Shown here piece after piece: positions 50,478-59,440 of a DNA stretch of 64,000 bases. Position 1 is the stretch's first letter. Every line of letters starts with the position of its first letter. Origin of the DNA: Pseudanabaena galeata CCNP1313 (GTDB taxonomy: Bacteria > Cyanobacteriota > Cyanobacteriia > Pseudanabaenales > Pseudanabaenaceae); assembly GCF_029910235.1 (NCBI RefSeq), contig NZ_CP112874.1, forward strand, positions 2,480,001-2,544,000, given 5' to 3'. Made by a program: the position numbers and the translations under genes. Below the pieces are notes generated by a model, which was given only the letters and a program-made list of their open reading frames with translations, was not told the DNA's origin and ran no database searches.

Positions 50478-50569
50478 TATAGCGCTCCTAAATGAGTTGT
50501 AGGATTTTGAGTGTTGTGAGAGTGTGTCCCTTCGGGGCGCACTCTCACAACCTATTTAGGATTGCTATA
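50478..50569. mobile_element. 92-bp MITE-like element, copy 3
   Basis: TATAGCGCTCCTAAAT ... ATTTAGGATTGCTATA; inverse orientation of copy 1 (16945-17036). Confidence 0.75.
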
Positions 50570-50616
50570 GTTACAGTTGGGGTAGACTATGATGTATTTG
50601 ATTTAGGGTGAATATC

Positions 50617-51477
50617 GTGACACAACGTACAGCAAGACAATGGATTATTAATGGAGTCTTAATCGTAGTTACGCTCTCATTTTTGGGCGTATCGATCGCC
50701 CCGCTAATTGGCGGGTTGTTTGCCCCACCTGCCCAGCAAGCAGCTAATAACCCCAACCAAAATACATCAGAGCAAGAGCGGATCAAAATTCAGATTGAGG
50801 GGTTTGAGGCTGTACTAAAAAGCGATCCTAAAAATCAAACCGCGCTGATTGGTCTAGTAAATCTTAGAAATCAACTTGGCAAAGTTAAAGAAACCATCGA
50901 ACCTTTACAAACCCTTGCCGATACCTTTCCCGATCAGCCCGAATATCGGATGACCTTAGCTCGTACCTACATCGAACTCAAAGACACTAAAAATGCATCA
51001 GCAGAGTATCGTAAAATCTTGACTACAAAACCAGGATATATACCAGCAATCCAGAGTCTAGTTAGCATAGAGCTAGATGATAAACGTCCTGAAGCAGCGA
51101 TCGGAATTCTTCAAGATACGCTTAAGATTGCGGAAACCGCCAACAAAGTCCAAGCAAACACAGTGGATACTGGTTCTGTACGTTGGATTCTTGGCGAAGT
51201 CTATCGTCAACAAAATCGGATTGATGAATCGATCGCTACTTACGATCAAATGATCAAAGAAAATGCCAAAGATTTTCGTCCCTACGTTGGTAAGGCTCAA
51301 TTAAGACAAGTTCAAGGCAAGGAGGACGAGGCTAAGAAGCTCTTTGATAAAGGATTAGAGCTTGCTCCTGCTGAATTTAAAGATGAAGTAAAACGTCTTG
51401 CCGCTCTTCCTGCTCAAAAGGCTCCATTCACCAATCCCGCACAAGCACCTAGCGACACTCCAGCTAAAAAACCCTAA
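50617..51477 (+). CDS. Membrane-anchored TPR protein
   Basis: About 286 residues. One N-terminal span (WIINGVLIVVTLSFLGVSIA), then TPR units over ~60-260 (NQTALIGLVNLRNQLGKVKE, YRMTLARTYIELKDTKNASA, VRWILGEVYRQQNRIDESIA, GLELAPAEFKDEVKR) and a Pro-rich end. Typical of periplasm- or lumen-facing scaffold proteins in cyanobacteria; partner unknown. Two GTG starts are possible; AGGG at 50605-50608 is correctly placed for 50617. Confidence 0.85.
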   Translation: MTQRTARQWIINGVLIVVTLSFLGVSIAPLIGGLFAPPAQQAANNPNQNTSEQERIKIQIEGFEAVLKSDPKNQTALIGLVNLRNQLGKVKETIEPLQTLADTFPDQPEYRMTLARTYIELKDTKNASAEYRKILTTKPGYIPAIQSLVSIELDDKRPEAAIGILQDTLKIAETANKVQANTVDTGSVRWILGEVYRQQNRIDESIATYDQMIKENAKDFRPYVGKAQLRQVQGKEDEAKKLFDKGLELAPAEFKDEVKRLAALPAQKAPFTNPAQAPSDTPAKKP

Positions 51478-51481
51478 TATA

Positions 51482-51510
51482 AAATAGGCGGCGCAGTGCG
51501 CCGCCTATTT
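51482..51510. terminator. Bidirectional GC-core hairpin, 13-bp arms, loop agt
   Basis: AAATAGGCGGCGC / GCGCCGCCTATTT between the convergent TPR gene and fmt, touching the fmt stop. Confidence 0.85.
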
Positions 51511-52446
51511 TTATGACAAAGACTCACCGATCGCTATTCTCATACCATTCACAAAATCCCAACCTGATTGTAATTTCTTACCCGCAGGCTGCACCTCTTT
51601 AATTAGCAATAGCCCTTTACCAGTCTGCACCACAAATCCTTTACCCTTGAGAATCTCTATCACTTTTCCCACAAGATCAGGATTCTCATCTTCAGAAATA
51701 ACTTCTGTCTGAGTGATTTTCAATCTTTGCCCACGAAAATCTGTATAGCAATTGGGATAGAAAGCCCGAATTCGATTGTGCAAGGCGATCGCCTCCAACT
51801 TCCAGTCTAATTGCCAATCATCACGTCCAATCATTGGTGAATAGCAAGATAAATCTTCATTCTGAGGCTCAGGGGTAATCGTCTCTAATCGCCGTAAAGT
51901 ATCAATTAATAAATCTGCACCAAGATTAGCTAATTTCATACTCAAGGTGTCTGTATTGTCTATAGGCAAGATTTCTAATTCTGCTTTGAGTAGCATTGCA
52001 CCCGTATCAATGCCTGCATCCATTTGCATAGTAGTAATGCCTGTGATGCTTTCCCCATTGGCGATCGCCCATTGGATCGGAGCCGCACCCCGATATTTTG
52101 GCAGCAATGAACCATGCACATTAATGCATCCATACTTTGGCATATTCAAGATTTTTTGCGAGAGAATCTGTCCATAGGCAACTACTACAAATACATCAGC
52201 CTCAAGAGCCTCAAGTTCCGCGAGTACCGTTTTATCTTTTTTGAGGCGATTGGGTTGCCAAATTTTGAGATTGGGATTTCGGGCGATCGCAGCAGCTTTT
52301 ACTGGTGGTGGACTAACTTGGTTGCCGCGTCCACGCCTTGTGTCGGGCTGTGATACCACACCCACCACTTCAAAGTCTGGCTCGGACAATAATCTTTCTA
52401 AGGTAGGAACAGCAAAATCGGGAGTCCCAAAAAATACAACACGCAT
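51511..52446 (-). CDS. fmt: Methionyl-tRNA formyltransferase
   Basis: Formylates initiator Met-tRNA. 311 residues from ATG 52446 ([20 protein letters not shown]). The signature motif [19 protein letters not shown] carries the active-site residues, followed by [18 protein letters not shown], and the C-terminal OB domain. The frame is open to 52605, but those 53 extra codons overlap a repeat and the neighbouring gene. Confidence 0.96.
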   Translation of the reverse strand: MRVVFFGTPDFAVPTLERLLSEPDFEVVGVVSQPDTRRGRGNQVSPPPVKAAAIARNPNLKIWQPNRLKKDKTVLAELEALEADVFVVVAYGQILSQKILNMPKYGCINVHGSLLPKYRGAAPIQWAIANGESITGITTMQMDAGIDTGAMLLKAELEILPIDNTDTLSMKLANLGADLLIDTLRRLETITPEPQNEDLSCYSPMIGRDDWQLDWKLEAIALHNRIRAFYPNCYTDFRGQRLKITQTEVISEDENPDLVGKVIEILKGKGFVVQTGKGLLLIKEVQPAGKKLQSGWDFVNGMRIAIGESLS

Positions 52447-52457
52447 AATAAATTCAA

Positions 52458-52496
52458 ATAATAAATTAGCTACGCGAAGCGTAGCTAATTTATTAT
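52458..52496 (-). terminator. Hairpin between the DUF389 gene and fmt, 18-bp arms, loop gaa
   Basis: ATAATAAATTAGCTACGC / GCGTAGCTAATTTATTAT; includes the DUF389-gene stop codon. Confidence 0.85.
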
Positions 52497-54286
52497 CCCT
52501 CTTTTGGCTTGACCATAAACCGAAATAACACCTTCCCATCCTGTGGTAAATTGGGAGACTCGAAACTTGTAATATTGAGATTGTGAGTAATATCCAAACG
52601 CTCATTGGGAACTTGCCATTTAGATTCTAAATACGAAGCGATCGCCTGAGTCCGTACTCTTCTTAACTCATTACTCTCTAGCACCCATAAATTAACAGAC
52701 ATCAATAATTTGAGGTTAGGATAACGTTGTAGTAAGCTCCCAATTTGATCAAGTTTCGTAATAGCGTCGGCAGTTAATGCTATTTTATCCTCTTCAAAAA
52801 TAATTTCTCCACCATTGATATTGATATATTCTAAATTTACTTTTGCCCCAGTTATGCCGATCCTTGTCTTCACATCTTGAATTACTAAGGCTTGGGCATC
52901 TGCACTAATTGGGCGATCGCTTAAATAAGTAATTGCTAATAACATGGACTGAGATTTGCCCGTAGTCATGGCATAGTCGAGTAATTGTGCATTTGGTGGC
53001 AAAGATAAATCAGCGATCATCGCATCAAGATCCTGTAAAAGATCAAACTGTAATTCACTGAGACTAGGAGGTTTAACCGCCACAGGTAAGGCAACTTCTT
53101 CCTTCTTAGCCAAAATCTCATTGGAAGCAGTGGGAATCTCAGTGAGAATAAATTGAATTTGCTGAGGATTTTTGCCAAGTTTTTGGGCTAATTCTTGAAC
53201 ATACTCTTCCTTCTCAGTTGCCGAATAAAGCTTGCTGGTAAATACATTTAGTCGCAGCGTCACGAACTGATTTTTTTCTGTAATTGAGATCCGCTCTATC
53301 GAAGAGCGTGGTTGACCATTGTTCTCATTACTAAATTTCGACAGCCAAATATTAGTCGCATTACGGCGTAGAGCATTTTGTTGTTGTTTCTCAGTAACCT
53401 CTTCACCTAATCTGCCAAAGGCACTACTGAGAGGAACTAAAAGAGCTAGAACCGTCAATAATACTACTAACAATCTCCCTGGCAAGCTTCCAATGGGACG
53501 CAATCGCTTTAAGAAAACATAACGACCTAAGAAATTCTGCACGGCAAGACTTTCGCGATCACTAGATTCCCATAGTTTTACTCTTTCGCGCACCGTTTCC
53601 GTATCAATGTGCAGCATCAGAAAAACTAACAAAGAGGCAAAGGAAATCGCCACTAAGTTAGTCAGAAATAGCAAACCGCCACCCTTAGCAATTTGGAAAC
53701 CCTCACTCCAATTCAGACTAAAAGCAACACCAACGCCAAAGCCGACTACACACAATGGTGGCATCAGAGCCACAGCGATCGACACCCCTGGGATCGAAGT
53801 AACTACACCTTTTATAGGACGACAAATGGCGATCGCGCCGATCGCGCCCGAAAATAATGCTACCCCTAAGTCCAATGTATTCGGTTGTATCCTTGCCAAA
53901 ATCTCGCTAGTTGCTTCCTTAAATGGCAGTATAAAAATTAGTAATACTGCGAAACCAATTGCTACAGAGCAACTCAAGGTAATATTTGCAATTCCCCTTG
54001 CCAACAAAATAAAATCTCCAGCCGCCAAAGCCAAACCGAGAGAAAGAATTGGACCCATCAAAGGGGAAATTAACATCGCCCCAATAATTACCGCAGGGCT
54101 ATTTAGCACCAAACCTAATGTCGCGATTCCCGCCGAAAAAATGATTTGCAACCAATGGGTTGTATCTTTTAAAGTCGCGGCTTGCGAAATTTCTAAGTAC
54201 ACCTCAGTTTTGCGTTGCTCATCCACACCCATTTGCGCGGCAAGGCGATCGCGATAAGTTTGCCAGAAGTCTATATATTTAGCCAT
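52493..54286 (-). CDS. DUF389 membrane protein with OmpA-like C-terminal domain
   Basis: 597 residues. Segment 35-~235 is a DUF389/TIGR00341 membrane domain ([57 protein letters not shown]). Then another span ([20 protein letters not shown]), a ~200-residue soluble part, and a C-terminal stretch with [40 protein letters not shown] that looks OmpA-like (peptidoglycan-binding), with the expected NxxLSxxRA replaced by [10 protein letters not shown]. Transport role is unproven. 47 bp upstream of fmt. Confidence 0.85.
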   Translation of the reverse strand: MAKYIDFWQTYRDRLAAQMGVDEQRKTEVYLEISQAATLKDTTHWLQIIFSAGIATLGLVLNSPAVIIGAMLISPLMGPILSLGLALAAGDFILLARGIANITLSCSVAIGFAVLLIFILPFKEATSEILARIQPNTLDLGVALFSGAIGAIAICRPIKGVVTSIPGVSIAVALMPPLCVVGFGVGVAFSLNWSEGFQIAKGGGLLFLTNLVAISFASLLVFLMLHIDTETVRERVKLWESSDRESLAVQNFLGRYVFLKRLRPIGSLPGRLLVVLLTVLALLVPLSSAFGRLGEEVTEKQQQNALRRNATNIWLSKFSNENNGQPRSSIERISITEKNQFVTLRLNVFTSKLYSATEKEEYVQELAQKLGKNPQQIQFILTEIPTASNEILAKKEEVALPVAVKPPSLSELQFDLLQDLDAMIADLSLPPNAQLLDYAMTTGKSQSMLLAITYLSDRPISADAQALVIQDVKTRIGITGAKVNLEYININGGEIIFEEDKIALTADAITKLDQIGSLLQRYPNLKLLMSVNLWVLESNELRRVRTQAIASYLESKWQVPNERLDITHNLNITSFESPNLPQDGKVLFRFMVKPKEG

Positions 54287-54313
54287 ATTGGTAAATTATC
54301 GGTTTTCAGTAAC

Positions 54314-54426
54314 TATAGCAATGTAAGTTTTGCTTGGGACTTAAAACCAAAAAGATGAGTGGCGGCGCTTCGCGCCGCCACTCATCTTTTTAGTTTTAAG
54401 TCCTATCTATCTCTTGCGTTGCTATA
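54314..54426. mobile_element. TATAGCAATG-ended MITE-like element with GC-core hairpin
   Basis: Ends TATAGCAATGTAAG / CTTGCGTTGCTATA. Inner stem GGACTTAAAACCAAAAAGAT + GAGTGGCGGCGC with one mismatch, loop ttc. Central 20 bp equal those of 50177-50279. Confidence 0.8.
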
Positions 54427-54437
54427 AAAAACAATTA

Positions 54438-54486
54438 AACCTCAATATTATCGAGGCGAGCTTAGCCCACCTCGATAATATTGATT
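54438..54486. repeat. TCAATATTATCGAGG hairpin
   Basis: 15-bp perfect arms, ~19-base GC-containing loop (CGAGCTTAGCCCA region). Confidence 0.7.
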
Positions 54487-54627
54487 GAGATTACCTACTA
54501 TCGATCCAAAGATGGATTCTGCATTGATTTGGACAGATCCTAGACTGCTTGCGTTAAGATTAGTTAATTAAATCATTCGTTCTTGGCAAAATCATCTAAG
54601 AACACTTTTATCGATGGAGCGGTAGTA

Positions 54628-56499
54628 GTGAAAAGCAATAATAAAAACGACAATAATAATAAAAAGTGGAAAAATTTTGGTTTATACGCATTGCTTGGCA
54701 TTGTCGTCATTACCTTAGGAACAACTCTCCTCGATAGCCAACCAGCCACTCAAGGTGAATGGCGCTACAGCAAGCTGCTCGAAGAAGTCAGAAAGAAACC
54801 TGCAGGTGTCTCCAGAATCACCCTTAGCCCCGATCGCAATTTTGCAGAAGTAACTGTCCCCGGAGGTCCTGAAGGCAAGAAAAAAGTTCGAGTAAACCTA
54901 CCTAATGACCCTGAGTTCACCAAAGCTGTTAGAGAAAATGGCATTGAACTAGATGTCGCACCCCGTCGTACCGATGGTGCATTGGTTCAAACCTTGAGCA
55001 GCTTGATTTTGCCCATTTTGCTATTAGTCGGTTTGTTTTTCCTACTTCGTCGCGCTCAAGCAGGTCCTGGCAACCAAGCGATGAACTTTGGTAAGTCCCG
55101 CGCCCGTGTCCAAATGGAGCCTCAAACCCAAGTCACCTTTACCGATGTGGCTGGTATTGAGCAAGCTAAATTTGAACTTACTGAAGTTGTAGACTTCCTC
55201 AAAAATCCCGATCGCTTTACCGCCGTGGGCGCAAAAATTCCTAAGGGCGTATTGCTAGTTGGTCCTCCCGGAACAGGTAAAACTTTGCTAGCTAGAGCCG
55301 TAGCTGGTGAAGCTGGCGTACCTTTCTTCAGTATTTCTGGTTCAGAATTCGTAGAAATGTTCGTTGGTGTGGGCGCATCCCGTGTACGTGACCTATTCGA
55401 GCAAGCCAAGGCTAATGCTCCTTGTATCGTGTTTATCGATGAAATTGATGCGGTCGGTCGTCAGCGCGGTGCTGGTCTCGGAGGTGGTAACGATGAGCGT
55501 GAGCAAACCCTCAACCAATTGCTCACCGAAATGGATGGCTTTGAAGGTAATACAGGCATCATTATCGTTGCGGCAACTAACCGTCCTGACGTATTGGATG
55601 CAGCCCTTCTACGTCCCGGTCGTTTTGATCGCCAAGTAGTTGTTGATCGTCCTGACTTTGCAGGTCGTCTCGAAATCCTCGGAGTCCATGCACGCGGCAA
55701 GACACTATCTAAGGATGTTGATCTTGAAAAGATTGCCCGTCGTACCCCCGGATTTACAGGTGCTGACTTATCTAACCTCTTGAACGAAGCAGCTATTCTT
55801 GCGGCACGTCGCAACTTGACTGAAATCTCGATGGATGAAATCAATGATGCTGTTGATCGCGTCTTGGTTGGACCCGAAAAGAAAGATCGCGTGATGAGCG
55901 AAAAGCGCAAAGAATTAGTTGCTTACCATGAAGCAGGTCATGCCCTCGTCGGTGCTTTGATGCCCGACTATGATGCCATCCAAAAGGTAACGATCATTCC
56001 TCGTGGTCGTGCTGGTGGTTTGACATGGTTCTTGCCTACGGAAGAAAGAATGCAGAGCCGCGCCTATTTGCAAAACCAAATGGCTGTGGCTCTAGGTGGT
56101 CGCATCGCTGAAGAAATTGTCTTTGGGGAAGAAGAAGTAACCACTGGTGCGTCCAGCGACTTACAGCAAGTTGCATCGGTTGCGCGTCAAATGGTGATGC
56201 GTTTCGGTATGAGTGAAAAACTAGGACCAGTTGCTCTCGGTCGTTCCAATGGAAATATGTTCCTTGGTCGTGACATTGCCGCTGAGCGAGATTTTTCGGA
56301 AGAGACTGCTGCCACAATTGATGAAGAAGTTGGCATTTTAGTAGCTGATGCCTACCGTCGCGCCAAGCAGCTTCTCATTGATAACCGTCATGTTCTTGAC
56401 AAGATTGCCCATGATTTGATTGAACGTGAGACTGTTGATGCAGAGGAGCTTCAACAGATCTTAGAAACCAACGATTTGAAGTTGGCGGCTGCATTTTAA
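54628..56499 (+). CDS. ftsH: ATP-dependent zinc metalloprotease FtsH
   Basis: Membrane AAA+ protease that removes damaged proteins such as photosystem II D1. About 623 residues. Two spans ([19 protein letters not shown] and [18 protein letters not shown]), AAA domain with Walker A GPPGTGKT, Walker [15 protein letters not shown] and SRH region [20 protein letters not shown], and zinc site HEAGH. Full length. The frame is open to TTG 54583, but GGAG eight bases before GTG 54628 and the start VKSNNKND favour the latter; the N-terminus is therefore slightly uncertain. Confidence 0.95.
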   Translation: MKSNNKNDNNNKKWKNFGLYALLGIVVITLGTTLLDSQPATQGEWRYSKLLEEVRKKPAGVSRITLSPDRNFAEVTVPGGPEGKKKVRVNLPNDPEFTKAVRENGIELDVAPRRTDGALVQTLSSLILPILLLVGLFFLLRRAQAGPGNQAMNFGKSRARVQMEPQTQVTFTDVAGIEQAKFELTEVVDFLKNPDRFTAVGAKIPKGVLLVGPPGTGKTLLARAVAGEAGVPFFSISGSEFVEMFVGVGASRVRDLFEQAKANAPCIVFIDEIDAVGRQRGAGLGGGNDEREQTLNQLLTEMDGFEGNTGIIIVAATNRPDVLDAALLRPGRFDRQVVVDRPDFAGRLEILGVHARGKTLSKDVDLEKIARRTPGFTGADLSNLLNEAAILAARRNLTEISMDEINDAVDRVLVGPEKKDRVMSEKRKELVAYHEAGHALVGALMPDYDAIQKVTIIPRGRAGGLTWFLPTEERMQSRAYLQNQMAVALGGRIAEEIVFGEEEVTTGASSDLQQVASVARQMVMRFGMSEKLGPVALGRSNGNMFLGRDIAAERDFSEETAATIDEEVGILVADAYRRAKQLLIDNRHVLDKIAHDLIERETVDAEELQQILETNDLKLAAAF

Positions 56500-56521
56500 T
56501 CAGAACTGCTCTACAGCAATA

Positions 56522-56564
56522 ATAAAAAAGCACAAAATGGCTATGCCATTTTGTGCTTTTTTAT
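56522..56564 (+). terminator. Terminator of ftsH, 20-bp arms, loop tat
   Basis: ATAAAAAAGCACAAAATGGC / GCCATTTTGTGCTTTTTTAT, T-rich exit. Confidence 0.88.
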
Positions 56565-56650
56565 AGCAACGTAAGAGATCGCTAGGGCAAATCAAAACCC
56601 AAGAAGTGAGGGGCGGCGCTTCGCGCCGCCCCTCACTTCTTGGGTTTTGG
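56565..56650. repeat. TATAGCAACGTAAG-flanked GC-core hairpin, 27-bp arms
   Basis: CAAAACCCAAGAAGTGAGGG + GCGGCGC, loop ttc (56593-56649). The left end matches the MITE ends at 50177 and 54314; the right end is not clear. Confidence 0.8.
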
Positions 56651-56717
56651 TATAAAAATCTTACTGGGTTTAGTTATTAATTTCAACGTGAGTTTGATAT
56701 TAATAACAACGTGAGTT

Positions 56718-58325
56718 TTACTCTTTCATCTCATAGTCGCCGCCTGAACCATAGTGCCATGCGTCAAGCTGACGTTGCCATTGATATTGTTGCTCAGGCA
56801 AAAAATTGGCGATCGCAGGTTCTACTTTTTGACCAAGTTGATTTAAAAAGCTATATGCGCCCAAACCCAGATAATGCTTGAGCCAATCTAGTAAAGTGGC
56901 AATACCAACCTGTTGCATGATTTTCAAAACTAGTACAGGATCGGCAATCGACATCGCAACCATCGTTTGGGCGAGGGGAACGAACTGCACCACATCTTGC
57001 AAAAATGGATAGAGAACCCGATCGCCTAGTTTCTCCATCGCCGTAAAAGTTACACCTAGCAGATAATTAATGCGATCGCTTTCGATTTGTTGATTGACAG
57101 CGACACTCATCGATTTTTGGAATAGCCAAGTTACCGACAGATTTGGTTGATAGGGCTGTAGTGATCGCAGATTTTCTTTGGACAATAAGTCATGATGCAA
57201 CGCCGTATTAATTCCATCGGTCAAGCGCGGCAAATGTCGTACCATTGCGCCAAAACCACCAAAACTAAGGGGTGATTGCATCCCTGAGCTATCACCTACT
57301 TGCAAAATCCGATCCCAAGGTGTTTGCAAAGGATTTTGTTTGTAAGATGGAAAAAAGCCAAAGAGAACTCGTTGAAATTTCAATTGACTAAGTTCTATTT
57401 CTTGATATTTAGGTAACCAAAATAGATAGTCTTCCATCAGTTGAGCAAAACTAGGACGTTGTGGATCAGCGTCCACATAGGTAAACATATAGGTAGTTCT
57501 GCCATCTCTAGCAGGAAATGCTTCCCAAAAATATTGACATTGATTTTGAATAGGCGTAAAGCTATAAATCAAATCACCATAGGATTTTTCGGGCATTCCC
57601 TTAGCACAACTTCCCACCACCATACAGACTCCATCGGGTTTGATATTGCCCTGCATCTGTGATCGCGCTTGCTTGGCGATCGGCGAGAAATGCCCCATCA
57701 CATCCAACAATAATCGCCCCGTAATCCTCTTGTTCCCCTCTCCCTCTTTGGGAGAGGAGCCGCCATCGGTGAGGGCAACCTCCACTGCAACCCCGTCAAC
57801 ATGAGAGATCGCCTGTTTAAATCCAGTTTTTTCAAATAACTTGCCGCCAGCATCTAAAAACTTTTGTTTGAGAACTTCCAATAGATAAACAGGATCAACC
57901 CCAATATTGAGAATATCCCGCACCCAGAGATCCTTACCTCCTTGAAAGCCAACTCTCGCAGGATTATAAACAGTCGCGATCGCTGTTTCTAATTCCGTTT
58001 CTGTGAGTAAATCTAATTCTAAAAATGCGTTTAATTCTTTGCGCGAAATATTCCATTCCTGTTCTCTACCCCGCAGTATCCCCTGTTCAATAATTGCCAC
58101 CTGCCAGCCTGTGCGCTGCAACGCACAGGCGATAAATATGCCCAATGTGCCACCACAGACGATTGCATCAAAATCTTTGTCGCCTAACTTCTCCTGTGAG
58201 GTTTGGACTACTTTGGCGATCGCTTGATCACCTTGACGATAGCTTTTCCAAAATGCATCCATGCGTTCTAACTGCGATGGAACTTCCACAGGCATTTGCG
58301 ATCGCACAGTTTCAAATAAAGACAT
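56718..58325 (-). CDS. cruP: CruP-type FAD-dependent lycopene-cyclase-like protein
   Basis: 535 residues. Rossmann FAD motif FDAIVCGGTLGIFIACAL (52-69), then IIEQGILRGREQEWNISRKE, a block very characteristic of CruP, and VGDSSGMQSPLSFGGFGAMV near residue 350. CruP is the paralogue of lycopene cyclase CruA; in plants and cyanobacteria it affects carotenoid epoxide and oxidative balance rather than bulk cyclisation. About 16 residues (GGSSPKEGEG region) are encoded by an inserted palindromic repeat (57728-57776), in frame. Confidence 0.88.
   Translation of the reverse strand: MSLFETVRSQMPVEVPSQLERMDAFWKSYRQGDQAIAKVVQTSQEKLGDKDFDAIVCGGTLGIFIACALQRTGWQVAIIEQGILRGREQEWNISRKELNAFLELDLLTETELETAIATVYNPARVGFQGGKDLWVRDILNIGVDPVYLLEVLKQKFLDAGGKLFEKTGFKQAISHVDGVAVEVALTDGGSSPKEGEGNKRITGRLLLDVMGHFSPIAKQARSQMQGNIKPDGVCMVVGSCAKGMPEKSYGDLIYSFTPIQNQCQYFWEAFPARDGRTTYMFTYVDADPQRPSFAQLMEDYLFWLPKYQEIELSQLKFQRVLFGFFPSYKQNPLQTPWDRILQVGDSSGMQSPLSFGGFGAMVRHLPRLTDGINTALHHDLLSKENLRSLQPYQPNLSVTWLFQKSMSVAVNQQIESDRINYLLGVTFTAMEKLGDRVLYPFLQDVVQFVPLAQTMVAMSIADPVLVLKIMQQVGIATLLDWLKHYLGLGAYSFLNQLGQKVEPAIANFLPEQQYQWQRQLDAWHYGSGGDYEMKE
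57728..57776. repeat. CCCTCACCCC-type palindromic element inside cruP, short copy
   Basis: CTTGTTCCCCTCTCCCTCTT-TGGGAGAGGAGCC ... GTGAGGGC: the half-element of 10937-11037. It adds about 16 codons without disturbing the frame. Confidence 0.75.
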
Positions 58326-58333
58326 AATCTTCC

Positions 58334-58372
58334 AAAATAATAAATGTCGGCGAAGCCGACATTCATTATTTT
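58334..58372. repeat. Hairpin, 18-bp arms, loop gaa
   Basis: AAAATAATAAATGTCGGC / GCCGACATTCATTATTTT, one mismatch; ends on the stop codon of the 58371 gene, so likely its terminator. Confidence 0.75.
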
Positions 58373-58901
58373 AGAGCTTATAACGAGGATCGCAATAGTC
58401 GCGTAACCACTTATTCGCCGCATCAGCGATCGCCGCATCACTGACATCTACAGGCGGCGCTTGTCCGACTCGCATAAAGGCGATCGCTAGCCGCCAACCG
58501 TTAGAAGTAGGCACTAAAAATAACCAGTAAGCTCGCTGTGATGTTTCGGTTCTACCCGATTGTCTTTCTAAGATCGATAAAAATATCTGTTGCGGGAGGC
58601 GATCACGGGGTTGATCGGGGGCAAGGGGTAAAGGCTCTAGCTCTGGCTGACTGATGGTCATCACCTCGCGTTTAATCCTTAAGCGACTGTAAACGCGATT
58701 GAGATAGTCGGGTAAATCCTTAGCTAGAGCCTTACTCAAGCTCGGAAAGTCCGCAGGACAGGTGCGGTTATTAATATAGGTTTCAGCTTTTGCGGAAGTA
58801 GGAATATAGGCAAATGCAGCGAGGGCGATCGCCGCCGCAAGTTTGGACAATTTTCCGATGGGATACAGCCATCTTTTGGGTGGTCGGTAGTTTGTCATCA
58901 T
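58371..58901 (-). CDS. Exported protein of unknown function
   Basis: 176 residues with a basic start, a signal peptide (KLAAAIALAAFAYIPTSAKA, cleavage after AKA about residue 39) and a mature domain of ~137 residues with two cysteines (NRTCPADF, RDYCDPRYKL) that could form a disulfide. The block SQRAYWLFLVPTSNGWRLAI suggests a compact beta-sheet. Family not recognised. It lies 45 bp upstream of cruP on the same strand. Confidence 0.75.
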   Translation of the reverse strand: MMTNYRPPKRWLYPIGKLSKLAAAIALAAFAYIPTSAKAETYINNRTCPADFPSLSKALAKDLPDYLNRVYSRLRIKREVMTISQPELEPLPLAPDQPRDRLPQQIFLSILERQSGRTETSQRAYWLFLVPTSNGWRLAIAFMRVGQAPPVDVSDAAIADAANKWLRDYCDPRYKL

Positions 58902-59054
58902 GCTCTAAGAATATAGTTCAAAGAAGCGATCGCGCAAATAGCTGAATTGAAGTTTTGTAAGACAACTGCTCGTTAAGTCAAGCAATCGGGCAAAATTGGT
59001 TAATCAAGTCAGCACTTACAAGTCAACACGTAGGCGATCGCCGCCAGTAAAACG

Positions 59055-59440
59055 ATGAGTTTAGACATCACTTATCTAGAACTATCGGAAGGCGATCAAG
59101 GATCGCACAAGTTCTATGAGGTCATCGTTGAGGGTGCGGAGGTGCGAATTCGCTACGGACGTATTGGCGATAAAGGTCAACAACAAAACAAAACCTATCC
59201 CACTGCCGAAAAAGCTCAGGCTGAAGCAACCAAAAAAATTAATAAAAAAAACGCAAAGGTTATGCACCTGCGGTGATGGGAGAGCGGCAAAAGCGATCGG
59301 TTACCCGTCGTTCTGTAGTAAGTGTGGCTTCTACGGCAAACCGCGCCCCAATTTTGTGGTCATTTCGGTCTGACTCAACAGCTTTTGGCATTTTTATCGA
59401 TGGCGATCGCCTATCGCCAAACCTGAAGCACAGAGATTAA
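59055..59440 (+). pseudogene. Broken WGR-domain gene: frameshift at A8 and truncated by the repeat array
   Basis: Frame 1 from ATG 59055 gives a WGR-like domain (FYEVIVEGAEVRIRYGRIGD, KTYPTAEKAQAEATKKI) and stops at 59276. At 59244-59251 there are eight A's. In the -1 frame the homology resumes exactly: RKGYAPAVMGERQKRSVTRR and APILWSFRSDSTAFGIFIDG, a hallmark of long cyanobacterial WGR proteins. It then ends at 59440, where the tandem array begins; normally several hundred residues follow. So it is a remnant with two lesions, or a short frameshifted product. The heptamer A-AAA-AAC at the site is a classical -1 slippery sequence. Confidence 0.85.
59246..59252 (+). other. Slippery heptamer A AAA AAC at the WGR frame change
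   Basis: The zero frame reads AAA AAC; a -1 slip gives AAA AAA then CGC AAA GGT, restoring the conserved RKGYAPAVMGER. A plain loss of one A from a nine-A run explains it as well. Confidence 0.6.

Larger units (their letters stand above)
50106..50616. other. 511-bp gene-free region packed with five palindromic elements
   Basis: From left to right: the prmA palindrome, a GTAGGGGCAAT hairpin, a TATAGC-ended element, the 27-bp hairpin matching 12410, and a 92-bp element. Little unique DNA remains apart from the TPR gene promoter region. Confidence 0.75.
54287..54627. other. Divergent gap between the DUF389 gene and ftsH
   Basis: Holds the TATAGC-ended element (54314) and an AT-rich hairpin (54438). 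The 54488-54627 part presumably carries the ftsH promoter; no clear box is assigned. Confidence 0.6.
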
